DNA from: Desulforapulum autotrophicum HRM2
Lineage (GTDB): Bacteria > Desulfobacterota > Desulfobacteria > Desulfobacterales > Desulfobacteraceae
Length of the DNA stretch: 64,000 bases
Direction: 5' to 3'
Assembly: GCF_000020365.1 (NCBI RefSeq)
Contig: NC_012108.1
Coordinates: 3,224,001-3,288,000, forward strand
The translations under genes and the position numbers were made by a program. The first letter of the stretch is position 1; each line of letters begins with the position of its first letter. The notes beneath the pieces were generated by a model. It saw only the letters and a program-made list of their open reading frames with translations, did no database searches and was not told where the DNA came from. Positions 7,812 to 16,476 of this stretch are shown piece after piece.

Positions 7812-9071
7812 TTACAGTTTCTCACCTTCAAGATATCTGGCACAGATTTGCCGGTCATCTCCCACATGGATAAACTTTTCAAGCCTGTCTTCCAGACTAT
7901 AACGCTGGGCGATCATGGCATCATCCTCAATCACAAGGGCATCAAACAAAAAGTCTGTTTCAAAGCTTCCTGTTTTACCAAAAAAATGACCGCCACCTTT
8001 GGTTCCCATGTAGAACGCCTCTGCAACGGTCAAGGGTTTCAAGGTTTTATCTGTCAGATTCACAAGTTTCGACAATTGAATAGCTCGGACCATGGCTTCA
8101 TTGAGACCTATTTTATGGCCTCCCGCAATATCACTGCCCAGGCCGATCCTGAGTCCCAAATCCAGATAGGTCCTGGCCGGCATGATGCCGCTGCGAACAT
8201 TGATGTTTGAATCAGGACAATGTGCCAGCATCACATCCATTTTTTTGACCAGGTCCCTCTCACCCTCACCCAGGTAAATGCCATGGGCCATCACCGTTGG
8301 GGTCTGCCCGAACAGATTATTTTTAAAATAGACGTCTGAATAGTTTTTTGACCGTTTAAAGAGCGCCTGAACCCATTGGATCTCGTCCAGGTTTTCGGAA
8401 AGGTGGGACTGGACCGGCAGACGATATTTTACGGCAAGCGCTCCCAGTCCTTTTAAAAGGCCCGGTGAACTGGTGGGGGCAAACCGCGGGGTGATAATGG
8501 GCTTGACCCGTTGTTCATCCTGGTATTTTTCGATCAGATATCGTGTCCCATCAAGGGATGCCTGGGTGGTTTCAATTATAAACTCCGGGGCATTCCGGTC
8601 CATGTTGACCTTGCCCACATAGGCGCAGATTTTCTTTTCCTTTAACACCTCGAACAATTCCTCTGTTCCCTGGGTTGACGAGGATGCAAAAATACAGGCC
8701 CTGAGTGTACCGCAGGCCACAAGTTTTTCCGCAAACAAGGTGTATGCCTTTCTGGCAAATTCTCTGTTTTGAAATTGCCGTTCAAGGTCAAAGGTATAAT
8801 CTCCCAGCCAGTCCAGGAGCTGGCTGGTCATTCCCATGCCGCACTGAAGGAACTGTGCAGCATGCAGATGAAGATCTACAAAGCTCGGAATGACGAGGCG
8901 GTTGCCATAATCATGGACCAGACACCCCTTGAACCGGTCAGGTATGACCGGGTAAATGCCCTCAACTCGCCCATCAACACACACCAGGCAGCTGTTTTCA
9001 TGAACTTCATAGGCGTCAGCCGTTGGAGTATGGATAAAATGGCCTTTAACGATCAATACAGGCTCGACCAT
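7812..9071 (-). CDS. Guanine deaminase-like amidohydrolase
   Basis: A 419-residue metal-dependent amidohydrolase. Metal ligands are visible in order: HLH in VDLHLHAAQF, HLSE in PVQSHLSEN, a histidine in MAHGIYL, and aspartate in GLGSDIAGG. The FVDLHLHAAQF and HCPDSNINVRSG segments are typical of guanine deaminases, which convert guanine to xanthine. Length agrees with the family (about 430). Related aminohydrolases (e.g. chlorohydrolase-like) are the alternative. Its ATG overlaps the stop of the upstream rhomboid gene (TAATG), indicating translational coupling. Confidence 0.85.
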   Translation of the reverse strand: MVEPVLIVKGHFIHTPTADAYEVHENSCLVCVDGRVEGIYPVIPDRFKGCLVHDYGNRLVIPSFVDLHLHAAQFLQCGMGMTSQLLDWLGDYTFDLERQFQNREFARKAYTLFAEKLVACGTLRACIFASSSTQGTEELFEVLKEKKICAYVGKVNMDRNAPEFIIETTQASLDGTRYLIEKYQDEQRVKPIITPRFAPTSSPGLLKGLGALAVKYRLPVQSHLSENLDEIQWVQALFKRSKNYSDVYFKNNLFGQTPTVMAHGIYLGEGERDLVKKMDVMLAHCPDSNINVRSGIMPARTYLDLGLRIGLGSDIAGGHKIGLNEAMVRAIQLSKLVNLTDKTLKPLTVAEAFYMGTKGGGHFFGKTGSFETDFLFDALVIEDDAMIAQRYSLEDRLEKFIHVGDDRQICARYLEGEKL

Positions 9072-9577
9072 TATAGATCCATCCTTGCGCAGAGGATCCC
9101 GGCCAGAAACCCGAAAAGATGCCCCTCCCAGGAAACACCTGGAACACCTGGAAACATTCCCCAGACAAGCCCGCCATAAACGGCAATGGTGAGAATCGAT
9201 ATTCCCATGGAGGTCAGGCTTCTTTTGATAAGCCCCCGAAACACTAGAAAGCCAAAATAACCGAATATTAATGAACTTGCCCCCACATGGATTGCCGACC
9301 GCCCCATGATCCAGACCCCCAGTCCACTGACAACGATAATAAAGGGCGTAATTTTAAACAAGGTTCGCCTGCCATGGACAAGGACAAGGCAGCCAAGGAT
9401 AAAAAGGGGCAGGGTATTCATTAAAAGATGGGTGATGCTTCCATGGAGGAAGGGGGCAAACAAAATACCTGAAAGGCCTGAAATCCTCCTTGGAAAGATG
9501 CCAAACCGTACAAGGGCATGTCCTGTCACCAGATTGAACACCTCAACAATCCAGAGCAGCAGAACAAACCATACCAT
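9071..9577 (-). CDS. Rhomboid-family intramembrane protease
   Basis: A protein of at least 168 residues with about six hydrophobic segments. Rhomboid marks: FLHGSITHLLMNT (oxyanion-side His/Asn), HVGASSLIFGY (GxSx catalytic serine) and EGHLFGFLAG (catalytic histidine). The ATG at 9577 has no ribosome site at the right distance. AAAGGAGGGG at 9611-9620 instead sits 5 nt before an in-frame ATC at 9607, so the true protein may start there and read IVKKSAPWAP... or use a nearby non-ATG codon. It is coupled to the guanine deaminase downstream. Substrate unknown. Confidence 0.85.
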   Translation of the reverse strand: MVWFVLLLWIVEVFNLVTGHALVRFGIFPRRISGLSGILFAPFLHGSITHLLMNTLPLFILGCLVLVHGRRTLFKITPFIIVVSGLGVWIMGRSAIHVGASSLIFGYFGFLVFRGLIKRSLTSMGISILTIAVYGGLVWGMFPGVPGVSWEGHLFGFLAGILCARMDL

Positions 9578-9630
9578 GGGTGCCCATGGAGCGCTTTTTT
9601 TAACGATGGTCCCCTCCTTTGATTTTTATA

Positions 9631-9730
9631 TATGAAACACTCACCAAAGCAATGCAAACAGAGGCGTTTCATCATTCGTTGTGGCCGGAGCCATACCTCG
9701 CTCCGGCCGTGCCGGTTTTTTATATGTAAC
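9631..9730. repeat. Palindromic repeat module C, copy 3
   Basis: Starts TATATGAAACACTCACC, has the AGGCGTTTCAT partner arm, TTCGTTGTG, the GGCCGGAGC / GCTCCGGCC hairpin, and ends in a TATATGTAAC junction. A following module begins (ACACTCCCC) but is lost after a few bases, consistent with interruption by the adjacent IS element. Confidence 0.75.
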
Positions 9731-9890
9731 ACTCCCCTCGAAAAAGGGAATAGTATCCTGTTGGTTTTTGGGTCTTGTCCCAAGAACACTTTGATTGACG
9801 CTACAGATTGAAAATATCAAATCGATAGAATTCTTCCTGTCGGGTTAATAATTCAGGCACGGAAGACAAGTTTTTAAATCATCAGTAGTG

Positions 9891-9968
9891 GTCGGTTTAT
9901 TTTAGATAAGTTTTATATGCGTAGTTCCCCCGATGGAGGACTAACAGTTTGTTGTGCAAAAAACCGAC
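9891..9968. other. Inverted repeat in the noncoding part of the IS110 element
   Basis: GTCGGTTT (9891-9898) and AAACCGAC (9961-9968) are perfectly complementary, enclosing about 60 nt. They lie downstream of the transposase stop, where IS1111-type elements carry subterminal inverted repeats and a guide (bridge) RNA. RNA identity is inferred only from position. Confidence 0.4.
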
Positions 9969-10094
9969 CCGTCATGTTATATTCGCGCTCTAAGGCTTCA
10001 TTTGATCATCCGACGTTTGTTTACCGAATCAATAATTTCTTTGTCTGCTGTCCTTCTCTAAACAATACCTGTTAAAAACGTGCTGTCAATTCGA

Positions 10095-11351
10095 TTAATT
10101 TCCACAAGGCACAAGTTTCATGCCTAATTCATCAGCCTTTTTTGCTAAATTTTTTAATACTCTTTGCTTGTTGGGCTTGCTCAGGTACTCTTCGCCAAGA
10201 TCTTTATACGTGTCTGCATTTTTAATGATGCTGTAAATGGCTTTTGCAATTCTATGGGCTATAGCAACAATGGCCTTTCTGGCACCTCTCCTGGATTTCA
10301 GTTTGTAATATTTGGCCTTGTAATAAGAGCCTTTTTTCTTGATTGCTGCCCATGCAACCTGGACTAAAATCGTTTTGAATGGATGATTTCTAACTGCATT
10401 TCTGCCACTTTTCCGTTTTCCTGCACTTTCATTATTCCCGGGGCACAGGCCTGCCCATGAAACAAATGCTGACATAGTTTTGAATTCATTTAGCGTAACC
10501 CCGACTTCTCCTATAATGGATTGTGCCGATTTTTTATCAACACCTGGAATTTCGTCTAAACGCTCCAATAAATCTTTGTGCTCACGTGTAAGAGATTCCA
10601 ATCGAGTATTAACTTGTTCAATCATTTTTTTAAAAATATTGATAATTTCCATCATCTCAACAAGTTGAAAACGATGGTGATCTTTGAAATATCCATTAAG
10701 GCTTTTATGCAGTTCCTGCGTTTTTTTCTTAAGGCCGCCTTTGGTGCACTCCTGGACCTTTTCCAAGCTTAGTTCACTATTATTGCATAATAAATTGATC
10801 AGGTTCGTGCCTGTCAAACCAAACAAATCCGAAACTATTGAATCAATTTTTATATTTGCAGTAATGAACAGCTTGTGAACACGTCTTTTATAATCGGCAA
10901 GGGATTCGGTGTATGTTTTTCTCAATCGGCTTAATTCTCGCCATTCCCGGACATTCCCCGGAGGGATGAAACTACCTCTTACTAAACCGTGTCGAAGCAG
11001 TCCGGCAAGCCACTTGCTGTCACAGATATCAGTTTTTCGGCCAGGAACGTTTTTAATATGTCTGGCATTCACCAAAACGACTTCAATTTTATCTTCAATG
11101 GTATTATAAACCGGATGCCAGTATACCCCGGTACTTTCCATTGCTATAATTGGGCAATTATTATCAAGCAGCCATTTTTTCATTTCTTGCAGATCGTGAG
11201 TGAATGTTGAAAACTCTCGAATCTCATGGTGCTCACCTCCTGCATTATTCAAAGTGATTAAACAAGCTGAAATTTTGTCTTTATGAACATCCAAACCACA
11301 ACAAATAGGGTGAACGATTTGGATTAATGTGCTATTTGATCTCTTGGTCAT
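10095..11351 (-). CDS. IS110-family transposase
   Basis: A 418-residue protein from MTKRSNST. The N-terminal RuvC-like DEDD domain begins CGLDVHKDKISACLI. It carries ESTGVYWHPVY, then ARHIKNVPGRKTDICDSKW. The C-terminal transposase domain has IPGVDKKSAQSIIGEVG and SWAGLCPGNNESAGKRKSGR, which holds the serine-containing motif of the family. It appears intact. The start at 11351 is chosen because AAAGGA lies upstream. Longer reading from 11432 would enter repeat DNA. The start codon lies in a stem-loop. Confidence 0.93.
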   Translation of the reverse strand: MTKRSNSTLIQIVHPICCGLDVHKDKISACLITLNNAGGEHHEIREFSTFTHDLQEMKKWLLDNNCPIIAMESTGVYWHPVYNTIEDKIEVVLVNARHIKNVPGRKTDICDSKWLAGLLRHGLVRGSFIPPGNVREWRELSRLRKTYTESLADYKRRVHKLFITANIKIDSIVSDLFGLTGTNLINLLCNNSELSLEKVQECTKGGLKKKTQELHKSLNGYFKDHHRFQLVEMMEIINIFKKMIEQVNTRLESLTREHKDLLERLDEIPGVDKKSAQSIIGEVGVTLNEFKTMSAFVSWAGLCPGNNESAGKRKSGRNAVRNHPFKTILVQVAWAAIKKKGSYYKAKYYKLKSRRGARKAIVAIAHRIAKAIYSIIKNADTYKDLGEEYLSKPNKQRVLKNLAKKADELGMKLVPCGN

Positions 11352-11404
11352 GACTATCCTTTCGCTTTTGTTTGGGAAGATAAAAAAAATTGGATAGTTA
11401 TGAC
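11347..11404 (-). promoter_or_regulatory. Stem-loop sequestering the transposase start
   Basis: GTCATGACTATCC (11347-11359) and GGATAGTTATGAC (11392-11404) are complementary at 12 of 13 positions (13 with a G-U pair in RNA). The stem contains the ATG, and the loop side holds the ribosome site. Translation from the mRNA would need the stem to open, a known way for insertion sequences to limit expression from outside transcripts. Confidence 0.55.
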
Positions 11405-11467
11405 CATTTTTCATTTTTTGCAAGTGTTTCATGCTTCGTTGTGTCCGCTAGGACATGTGGGTTATAA

Positions 11468-11649
11468 GAAACTCGCTTCGACCGACCGGCAGAAACGGGT
11501 GTTGCCCTCCGCTCATTCTCGCAGCCCGTCCTGGGCTGCTCCGAGGGAAACGGCAGCTCCTTCAGCGTCCATGCTGACCGCTGCCGTTTAATCCGCTACG
11601 GGCAAAACCTCCCCCCGGTCGCCTCTGCTGACGAAGATTCAAGTTTCAT
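11468..11649. repeat. Palindromic repeat module B, copy 2
   Basis: Same plan as 1931-2105: GAAACTCGCTTCGACCG start, GGGTGTTGCCC arm, GCAGCCC / GGGCTGC hairpin, AACGGCAG / CTGCCGTT hairpin, a GGGCAAAACC right arm, and AGTTTCAT end. Hairpin arms differ from copy 1 but with paired changes (GGCC becomes GCCC on one side and GGGC on the other), so the structure, not the sequence, is kept. Confidence 0.75.
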
Positions 11650-11686
11650 GCTTCGTTGTGTCTGCCAGGACATGAGAATTATAATA

Positions 11687-11781
11687 AACTCCTGTCGAAA
11701 CATCATTGTGAAAGTCTCGACTTTCGAGCCCTCTTTGGGGTGGAATGGTACTATCGCCTGCCCAGTATCATCGTGTTTCAT
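11687..11781. repeat. Module A copy 3 lacking its palindromic core
   Basis: The left flank (CTGTCGAAACATCATTGTG...GAGCCCTCTTT) and right flank (GGAATGGTACTATCGCCTGCCC...GTGTTTCAT) of module A are joined directly at about 11733-11742. The 166-bp core present in the two copies at 1.6 and 2.2 kb is absent. The right end continues into a diverged TTCGTTGTG junction. About 290 bp from here to the pstS start shows no gene. Confidence 0.75.
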
Positions 11782-12068
11782 GCTTCGTTGTGACCAGGCA
11801 TATACCCTGCCCCAGGCGTGCCGGTTGTATTTGTATCAAAGGTCCTCTATTCCAGGAAAGCAACGGGATGTCAAGTCAAACCCGCAAGGGCAATTCTGAT
11901 TTTGGTTTATGCTGTTGCCCTCTTCCATGCTGATTTCCAAAATTAAAATTGCCGGATCAGGATATTGAAAACAACAATCAAACCAATAAAAACCATTCAA
12001 ACAAACAATTGGAAACCAACTGTCGTTTATGGTTATAGTTTAGATTTTTGAAAAAGGAGACAAAAGGT

Positions 12069-12914
12069 ATGATTAAAAAAATCATGGTCAAAGGTTTTGT
12101 GGTGGTAATGGTTACTTTTTTTATGGTTCTTGCAGGGGGTGTGCCGGGCAATGCAAGTGATCTTGACCGGTTTAAGGGACTATCTGGAGAGCTCAGGATT
12201 GCTGGAGGGACAGCCCATATTCCCGTGATTAAAGAGGCAGCAAAACAGATTATGACCCTAAATCCCGATATCAGGATCACCATTGCAGGCGGCGGTTCCG
12301 GGGTCGGCATCAAACAGGTGGGTGAGGGATTGATCGACATCGGCAACTCGGGCAGAAAACCCACAGACAAAGAAATTTCAACCTATGGATTAACCCTGTA
12401 CCGCTGGGCCATTGACGGGGTCGCCGTGGTGGTAAACCCCAAAAACAGGGTGACGTCCCTTACCAAGCAGCAGCTTATCGATATTTTTTCCGGAAAGACG
12501 ACCAACTGGAAGGAGATCGGTGGGAACGACGGACAGATAAACCTATACACAAGGGATGAGGCAAGTGGGACCCGGGCCGTGTTCTGGAAAAAGGCCATCA
12601 ACAAGGGCGATATTGCCCTGTCTGCCAACTTTGTTGTTTCAAACGGTGCCATGAAAACGGCAGTTGGAAATGACCCCAATGCCATTGGATACATGTCTGC
12701 AGGCTTTGTAGACGACAGCCTTACCGCAGTTACCCTTGACGGGGTAAAACCCGACACTGAAACCATCAGGAGCGGAGAATATACCATTGCAAGGGGACTC
12801 TACAGCAACACCCGGGGAGATGCCACCGGACTCTCCCAGCAATTCATTGAATACCTGCTCTCAAACGAGGGTCAGTCCATTGTCAGGGAAAAGGGATTCA
12901 TTCCGGTAAATTAA
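12069..12914 (+). CDS. pstS: Phosphate-binding periplasmic protein
   Basis: A 281-residue ABC-transporter binding protein. Signal peptide about residues 1-28, ending GGVPGNA. The PstS fold signatures are GGGSGVGIKQVGEGLIDIGNSGR, LTKQQLIDIFSGKTTNWKEIGG and YTRDEASGTRAVF, which line the phosphate pocket. ATG at 12069 is preferred over the in-frame TTG at 12048 because AAGGAG sits between them. It is the first gene of pstSCAB, 2 bp from pstC. A TATAGT-like -10 at about 12034 could belong to its promoter, and no clear Pho box was seen. Confidence 0.92.
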   Translation: MIKKIMVKGFVVVMVTFFMVLAGGVPGNASDLDRFKGLSGELRIAGGTAHIPVIKEAAKQIMTLNPDIRITIAGGGSGVGIKQVGEGLIDIGNSGRKPTDKEISTYGLTLYRWAIDGVAVVVNPKNRVTSLTKQQLIDIFSGKTTNWKEIGGNDGQINLYTRDEASGTRAVFWKKAINKGDIALSANFVVSNGAMKTAVGNDPNAIGYMSAGFVDDSLTAVTLDGVKPDTETIRSGEYTIARGLYSNTRGDATGLSQQFIEYLLSNEGQSIVREKGFIPVN

Positions 12915-12916
12915 CC

Positions 12917-13813
12917 ATGTCTCCACCTTTTTTTCAACCCATAAGCCGTCACCAGGAACCGCTGGCCAGGGCGATTTTCTTTTTATCGGCCCTGGCCTGC
13001 TCACTGACTGTTCTAATCATACTGGGATTCATGGTCGTGACAGGCCTTCCCCTGCTTGAGCACAGCCAGTGGATGGATCTCCTGACAGGGGCCTGGTACC
13101 CGGTAAAGCAAAGCTATGGCATTGCACCCATGGTACTTGGCACACTCTGGATCTCATTCCTGGGTGTCATAATTGCGTTACCCATTAGCCTTGGCTGCGC
13201 AAGCTATATTTGTGTCCTTGGCCCCCATCGCACCAGGTACATCCTCAAGGGGTGTGTCGGGATGATGACCGGAATTCCAACGGTCATCTACGCCTTTGCA
13301 GGCGTATTTCTACTGGTGCCGTTCATCCGGAACCTCGGGGGAACGGGCAGCGGCATGTGCATCCTGACGGCAAGCCTGGTACTGGCCATTCTCATTGCCC
13401 CCACAATGATCCTTTTTTTCATGAACAGCTTTGAGAACGTGCCGCCTGCCTGGCTTGACGCAGTGGATGCCCTTGGGGGATCAAAGGTTCAAGCCCTTGT
13501 TTATATAATTATTCCGGCCTGTAAAAAGGGTATTGTCACGGGCACGGTTCTGGCCTTTGGCAGGGCAATCGGCGATACCCTTGTGGCCCTCATGCTGGCA
13601 GGCAATGCTGTGCAGCGGCCCGACAGTCTGTTTGACTCTGCCCGCACCCTTACGGCCCACATCGCCCTGGTCAGTGCCGCAGATTTTGCCAGCATGGAGT
13701 TCAAATCCATCTTTCTTTGCGGAACCGTTCTCTACGTCATCACCACCATTGTGATCCTCGTTGCAAGGACCATGGAACGAACAGGTAAGCAGACAAAGGA
13801 CCCAAATGAATAA
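12917..13813 (+). CDS. pstC: Phosphate ABC transporter permease PstC
   Basis: A 298-residue permease with six hydrophobic segments. GIPTVIYAFAGVFLLVPF and the EAA-type loop PPAWLDAVDALGGSKVQALVYIIIP match the PstC family. It would form the membrane channel with PstA. Its stop overlaps the pstA start by 8 bp, supporting coupled translation. Confidence 0.92.
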   Translation: MSPPFFQPISRHQEPLARAIFFLSALACSLTVLIILGFMVVTGLPLLEHSQWMDLLTGAWYPVKQSYGIAPMVLGTLWISFLGVIIALPISLGCASYICVLGPHRTRYILKGCVGMMTGIPTVIYAFAGVFLLVPFIRNLGGTGSGMCILTASLVLAILIAPTMILFFMNSFENVPPAWLDAVDALGGSKVQALVYIIIPACKKGIVTGTVLAFGRAIGDTLVALMLAGNAVQRPDSLFDSARTLTAHIALVSAADFASMEFKSIFLCGTVLYVITTIVILVARTMERTGKQTKDPNE

Positions 13814-14687
13814 AAGGGGCGAACAAGCGGTGTACACCCTGTCGGTCTTGAGTTGCATCCTTCTCTTTGGAAGCCTTGCCCTTCTCCTATCCTACCTTGT
13901 TTTCAAGGGGTTCAACGCCCTGAACCTTTCCCTTATATTTGGATCCACCCCAATGGTTGACGCCCTGCTCCTCAAGCGACAGGTGTTTGACGGTATCTTT
14001 CCGGCCATGGCCGGCACCCTTGCCCTTATCGTTCTTGCCATTGGTGCGGCAGTACCCGTGGGACTGCTGGCCGGCATTTACATGGCAGAATACAGCAACG
14101 CCTTTACCCGAAGCATATTTGGTTTTTTGTTTGACCTGCTTTCTGCCATTCCTTCCATCGTTGTGGGGCTGTTTGGTTTTTCTGTCATCCTCTTTCTCCA
14201 CCACCACGTGAGCCAAACCCTGGTTCCCTCCCTTGTTGTGGCAGCCCTTTCCCTTGCATTTCTGGTGCTGCCCTATATTGTGAGGACCACCCAGATCGCC
14301 CTTGAAACCGTTCCCCAGTCCGTACGATTGACCGGGATCGCCCTGGGTGCAACCCGGCTGCAGAACATCATCCATTGCCTCTTACCCCAGTCCCTTTCAA
14401 CCCTGCTCGGGGGAATTATCCTTGCCGTGGGCCGGTGCGCAGAGGACACGGCCGTTATCATGCTCACGGGGGCCGTGGCGTCGGCGGGTGTTCCAGATTC
14501 CCTGTTCAAGGGATTTGAAGCCCTGCCCTTTTTCATCTATTACACCTCCTCCCAGTACACCAGCGAAACCGAACTTGCCCAGGGATTTGGCGCCTGCATT
14601 GTTCTGCTGATCATCTGTGCAACCCTTTTCATCCTTGCCTCCATGATTCAGAAAAAGGCTCGGCACATTCTTTTGTACACCCACTAG
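13806..14687 (+). CDS. pstA: Phosphate ABC transporter permease PstA
   Basis: A 293-residue permease with six hydrophobic segments. The AEYSNAFTRSIFGFLFDLL and IPSIVVGLFGF segments and the EAA loop VPQSVRLTGIALGATRLQNI are PstA signatures. The start at 13806 (MNKRGEQAVYT) is chosen over upstream codons that lie inside pstC. It is followed 14 bp later by pstB. Confidence 0.92.
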   Translation: MNKRGEQAVYTLSVLSCILLFGSLALLLSYLVFKGFNALNLSLIFGSTPMVDALLLKRQVFDGIFPAMAGTLALIVLAIGAAVPVGLLAGIYMAEYSNAFTRSIFGFLFDLLSAIPSIVVGLFGFSVILFLHHHVSQTLVPSLVVAALSLAFLVLPYIVRTTQIALETVPQSVRLTGIALGATRLQNIIHCLLPQSLSTLLGGIILAVGRCAEDTAVIMLTGAVASAGVPDSLFKGFEALPFFIYYTSSQYTSETELAQGFGACIVLLIICATLFILASMIQKKARHILLYTH

Positions 14688-14701
14688 GAGAACTCCATCC
14701 A

Positions 14702-15400
14702 TTGAACCGTTCAAAGATCAAGATAAGGGACCTGGATTTTTTTTACAATGACCATCAGGTCCTGTCCTGCATCAACGAAACCATCCCTGAAAATGCCATA
14801 ACAGCCATTGTCGGGCCTTCCGGGGCGGGAAAATCCACCTTTCTCTCGTTGTTGAACCGGCTCTGGGAAAACATTCCAGGATCCAGAATTAAAGGCAGGG
14901 TTCTTGTGCGGTTTTCAGGCAAACAATGCGATGAATTTACCGACATCAACGCTCCTGGTTTTTCAGCCATTCAGCTCAGAAGATCCGTTGGCATGGTCTT
15001 CCAAACCCCCAACCCACTACCCATGAGCATCTTCAACAATGTCTCTTTTCCCTTAAAACTTGCCGGGATAAAAAAACGGGCCGAGGTGGAAGAAAGGGTC
15101 ACAAAAGCCATCCAGGCAAGCGGACTCTGGCCTGAAGTCAAAGACCGACTTGAAAAAAAGGCAACAGTCCTTTCAGGCGGACAGCAGCAAAGACTCTGCA
15201 TGGCAAGGGCCCTCGTCATGGCGCCCGAAATTCTGCTCCTTGACGAACCCACCTCATCCCTTGACCCTGCGTCAAGCAAAAAGATTGAAGATCTCATGGT
15301 TGAGCTCAAAGAGAGATGCACCCTGGTCATGGTTTCCCACGGGCCGGAACAGGTAAAGGCCATTTCCGACCATGTCATCGAGTTTCTCCCGGAATCTTGA
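14702..15400 (+). CDS. pstB: Phosphate ABC transporter ATPase
   Basis: A 232-residue ATPase. Walker A is GPSGAGKST, the Q-loop is MVFQTPNPLPMSIFNNV (PstB-typical), the signature is LSGGQQQRLCMARAL, and Walker B is ILLLDEPTSSLDP. The start is TTG at 14702, with GGAG 11 nt upstream. It is slightly shorter than the usual 250 residues, and the family's C-terminal tail is reduced. No phoU gene follows. Confidence 0.92.
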   Translation: MNRSKIKIRDLDFFYNDHQVLSCINETIPENAITAIVGPSGAGKSTFLSLLNRLWENIPGSRIKGRVLVRFSGKQCDEFTDINAPGFSAIQLRRSVGMVFQTPNPLPMSIFNNVSFPLKLAGIKKRAEVEERVTKAIQASGLWPEVKDRLEKKATVLSGGQQQRLCMARALVMAPEILLLDEPTSSLDPASSKKIEDLMVELKERCTLVMVSHGPEQVKAISDHVIEFLPES

Positions 15401-15635
15401 TTCAGAATTTGCATTTTTAATGATTTAGAGTTATCTATTAACTGACTGAAAACCCGTTTTCGGGCGGCTCGAAGAGGAGCTATGCTCACAAAGTTGACCA
15501 TATGCAAGAGGCAAAAAATTTTGAAACCGGAGTGTACTAATTTACATGAGGATTGCAGAGTTTTGCAGCAACGACGCAGATGGGTGAGTTTTCGTTCAAA
15601 CACGGGTGCAAGCTGTTAAACCAAGGAGGAGACCA
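15401..15635. other. Intergenic region after pstB
   Basis: No gene seen. The part 15480-15605 (AGGATTGCAGAGTTTTGCAGC and GTGAGTTTTCGTTCAAAC) resembles a widespread intergenic repeat I recall from other deltaproteobacteria, but no second copy exists in this window. Confidence 0.3.
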
Positions 15636-16454
15636 ATGACCCTGACAACCCCGGAGATATACAAACTTCTGCCAAAAACCAACTGCAAGGAATGCCGAGC
15701 AAACTCCTGTTTTGCCTTTGCGGCCCTGGTGTTCAAGGGAGATAGAGAGATTGACGAGTGCCCCTATGTCGACAAAAAAAGCATTGCCCTTGTAAAGAAA
15801 AACAACAGCCAACACAATTCAATCGAGACAGAGCAGGATAAGCTGCTCAAAAGCCTGAAAGATCAGGTTGCCGGCATTGACTTAGAATCCCGGGCCATAC
15901 CCACGGGGGGCACCTTTTCCAACAACAGGCTCACCCTCAAGGTCATGGGCAAGAACGTTGCCATTGATACTTCGGGTAAAATATTTACCGACATCCACGT
16001 CAATGCCTGGATTGCCGCACCGTTCATGGACTATGTGATCAACGCGAAAGGAACCTTGCCAACGGGCGTATGGTCTCCCTTTCGAGAGCTTCCAGGCGGT
16101 AAAGACCGGTATCGCCTGTTTGAACAACGGTGTGAAGGATCCTTGAAGCACCTGGCAGACACCTATCCTGACCTGTTTGAAGACCTCATGGTGCTTTTCA
16201 ACGGACAACAGGTCCATGACCATTACCAGTCCGATATTTCCCTTGTGCTCCATCCCCTTCCCCTTGTGCCGATTCTCATCTGCTACTGGAAACCCGACGA
16301 GGGAATGGCATCGGATCTCAACCTGTTTTTTGACGAGACCGTTGAGGATAACCTCAACATCCAGCAGGTCTACACCCTTGGCGCAGGGCTTGTCACCATG
16401 TTTGAAAAAATAGCCGTGAGACACGGGATCTCAACCACCTGCCCCGTCCATTAA
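15636..16454 (+). CDS. DUF3786 Fe-S protein, copy 1
   Basis: A 272-residue protein. Residues about 10-50 carry an Fe-S motif like that of the corrinoid Fe-S protein large subunit ([19 protein letters not shown] ... ECPY). The rest is DUF3786 ([40 protein letters not shown]). The start at 15636 has AAGGAGGAG upstream. Family members occur in anaerobes with acetyl-CoA pathway or cobamide-dependent enzymes. A redox or corrinoid-related role is inferred, not shown. A paralogue is at 52160-52972. Confidence 0.82.
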   Translation: MTLTTPEIYKLLPKTNCKECRANSCFAFAALVFKGDREIDECPYVDKKSIALVKKNNSQHNSIETEQDKLLKSLKDQVAGIDLESRAIPTGGTFSNNRLTLKVMGKNVAIDTSGKIFTDIHVNAWIAAPFMDYVINAKGTLPTGVWSPFRELPGGKDRYRLFEQRCEGSLKHLADTYPDLFEDLMVLFNGQQVHDHYQSDISLVLHPLPLVPILICYWKPDEGMASDLNLFFDETVEDNLNIQQVYTLGAGLVTMFEKIAVRHGISTTCPVH

Positions 16455-16476
16455 CCATACACACAAGGAAACACCC

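Larger units (their letters stand above)
9740..11425 (-). mobile_element. IS110-family insertion sequence (approximate limits)
   Basis: Contains one DEDD-type transposase gene (10095-11351, minus). Limits are estimated from where the flanking palindromic repeat sequence is lost on the left (about 9735) and regained on the right (about 11425). IS110 elements lack standard terminal repeats and target duplications, so ends cannot be fixed by eye. The short side lies upstream of the transposase and about 350 bp of noncoding DNA lies downstream of it, an arrangement recalling the IS1111 subgroup. Confidence 0.65.

Noticed and set aside
9740-11425. Composite transposon or genomic island around the IS element
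   Set aside because: Only one element is present, and the neighbouring genes are ordinary housekeeping genes with no cargo.
12010-12040. Pho box before pstS
   Set aside because: Only one CTGTC-like half site is visible, and the second half and spacing do not fit.
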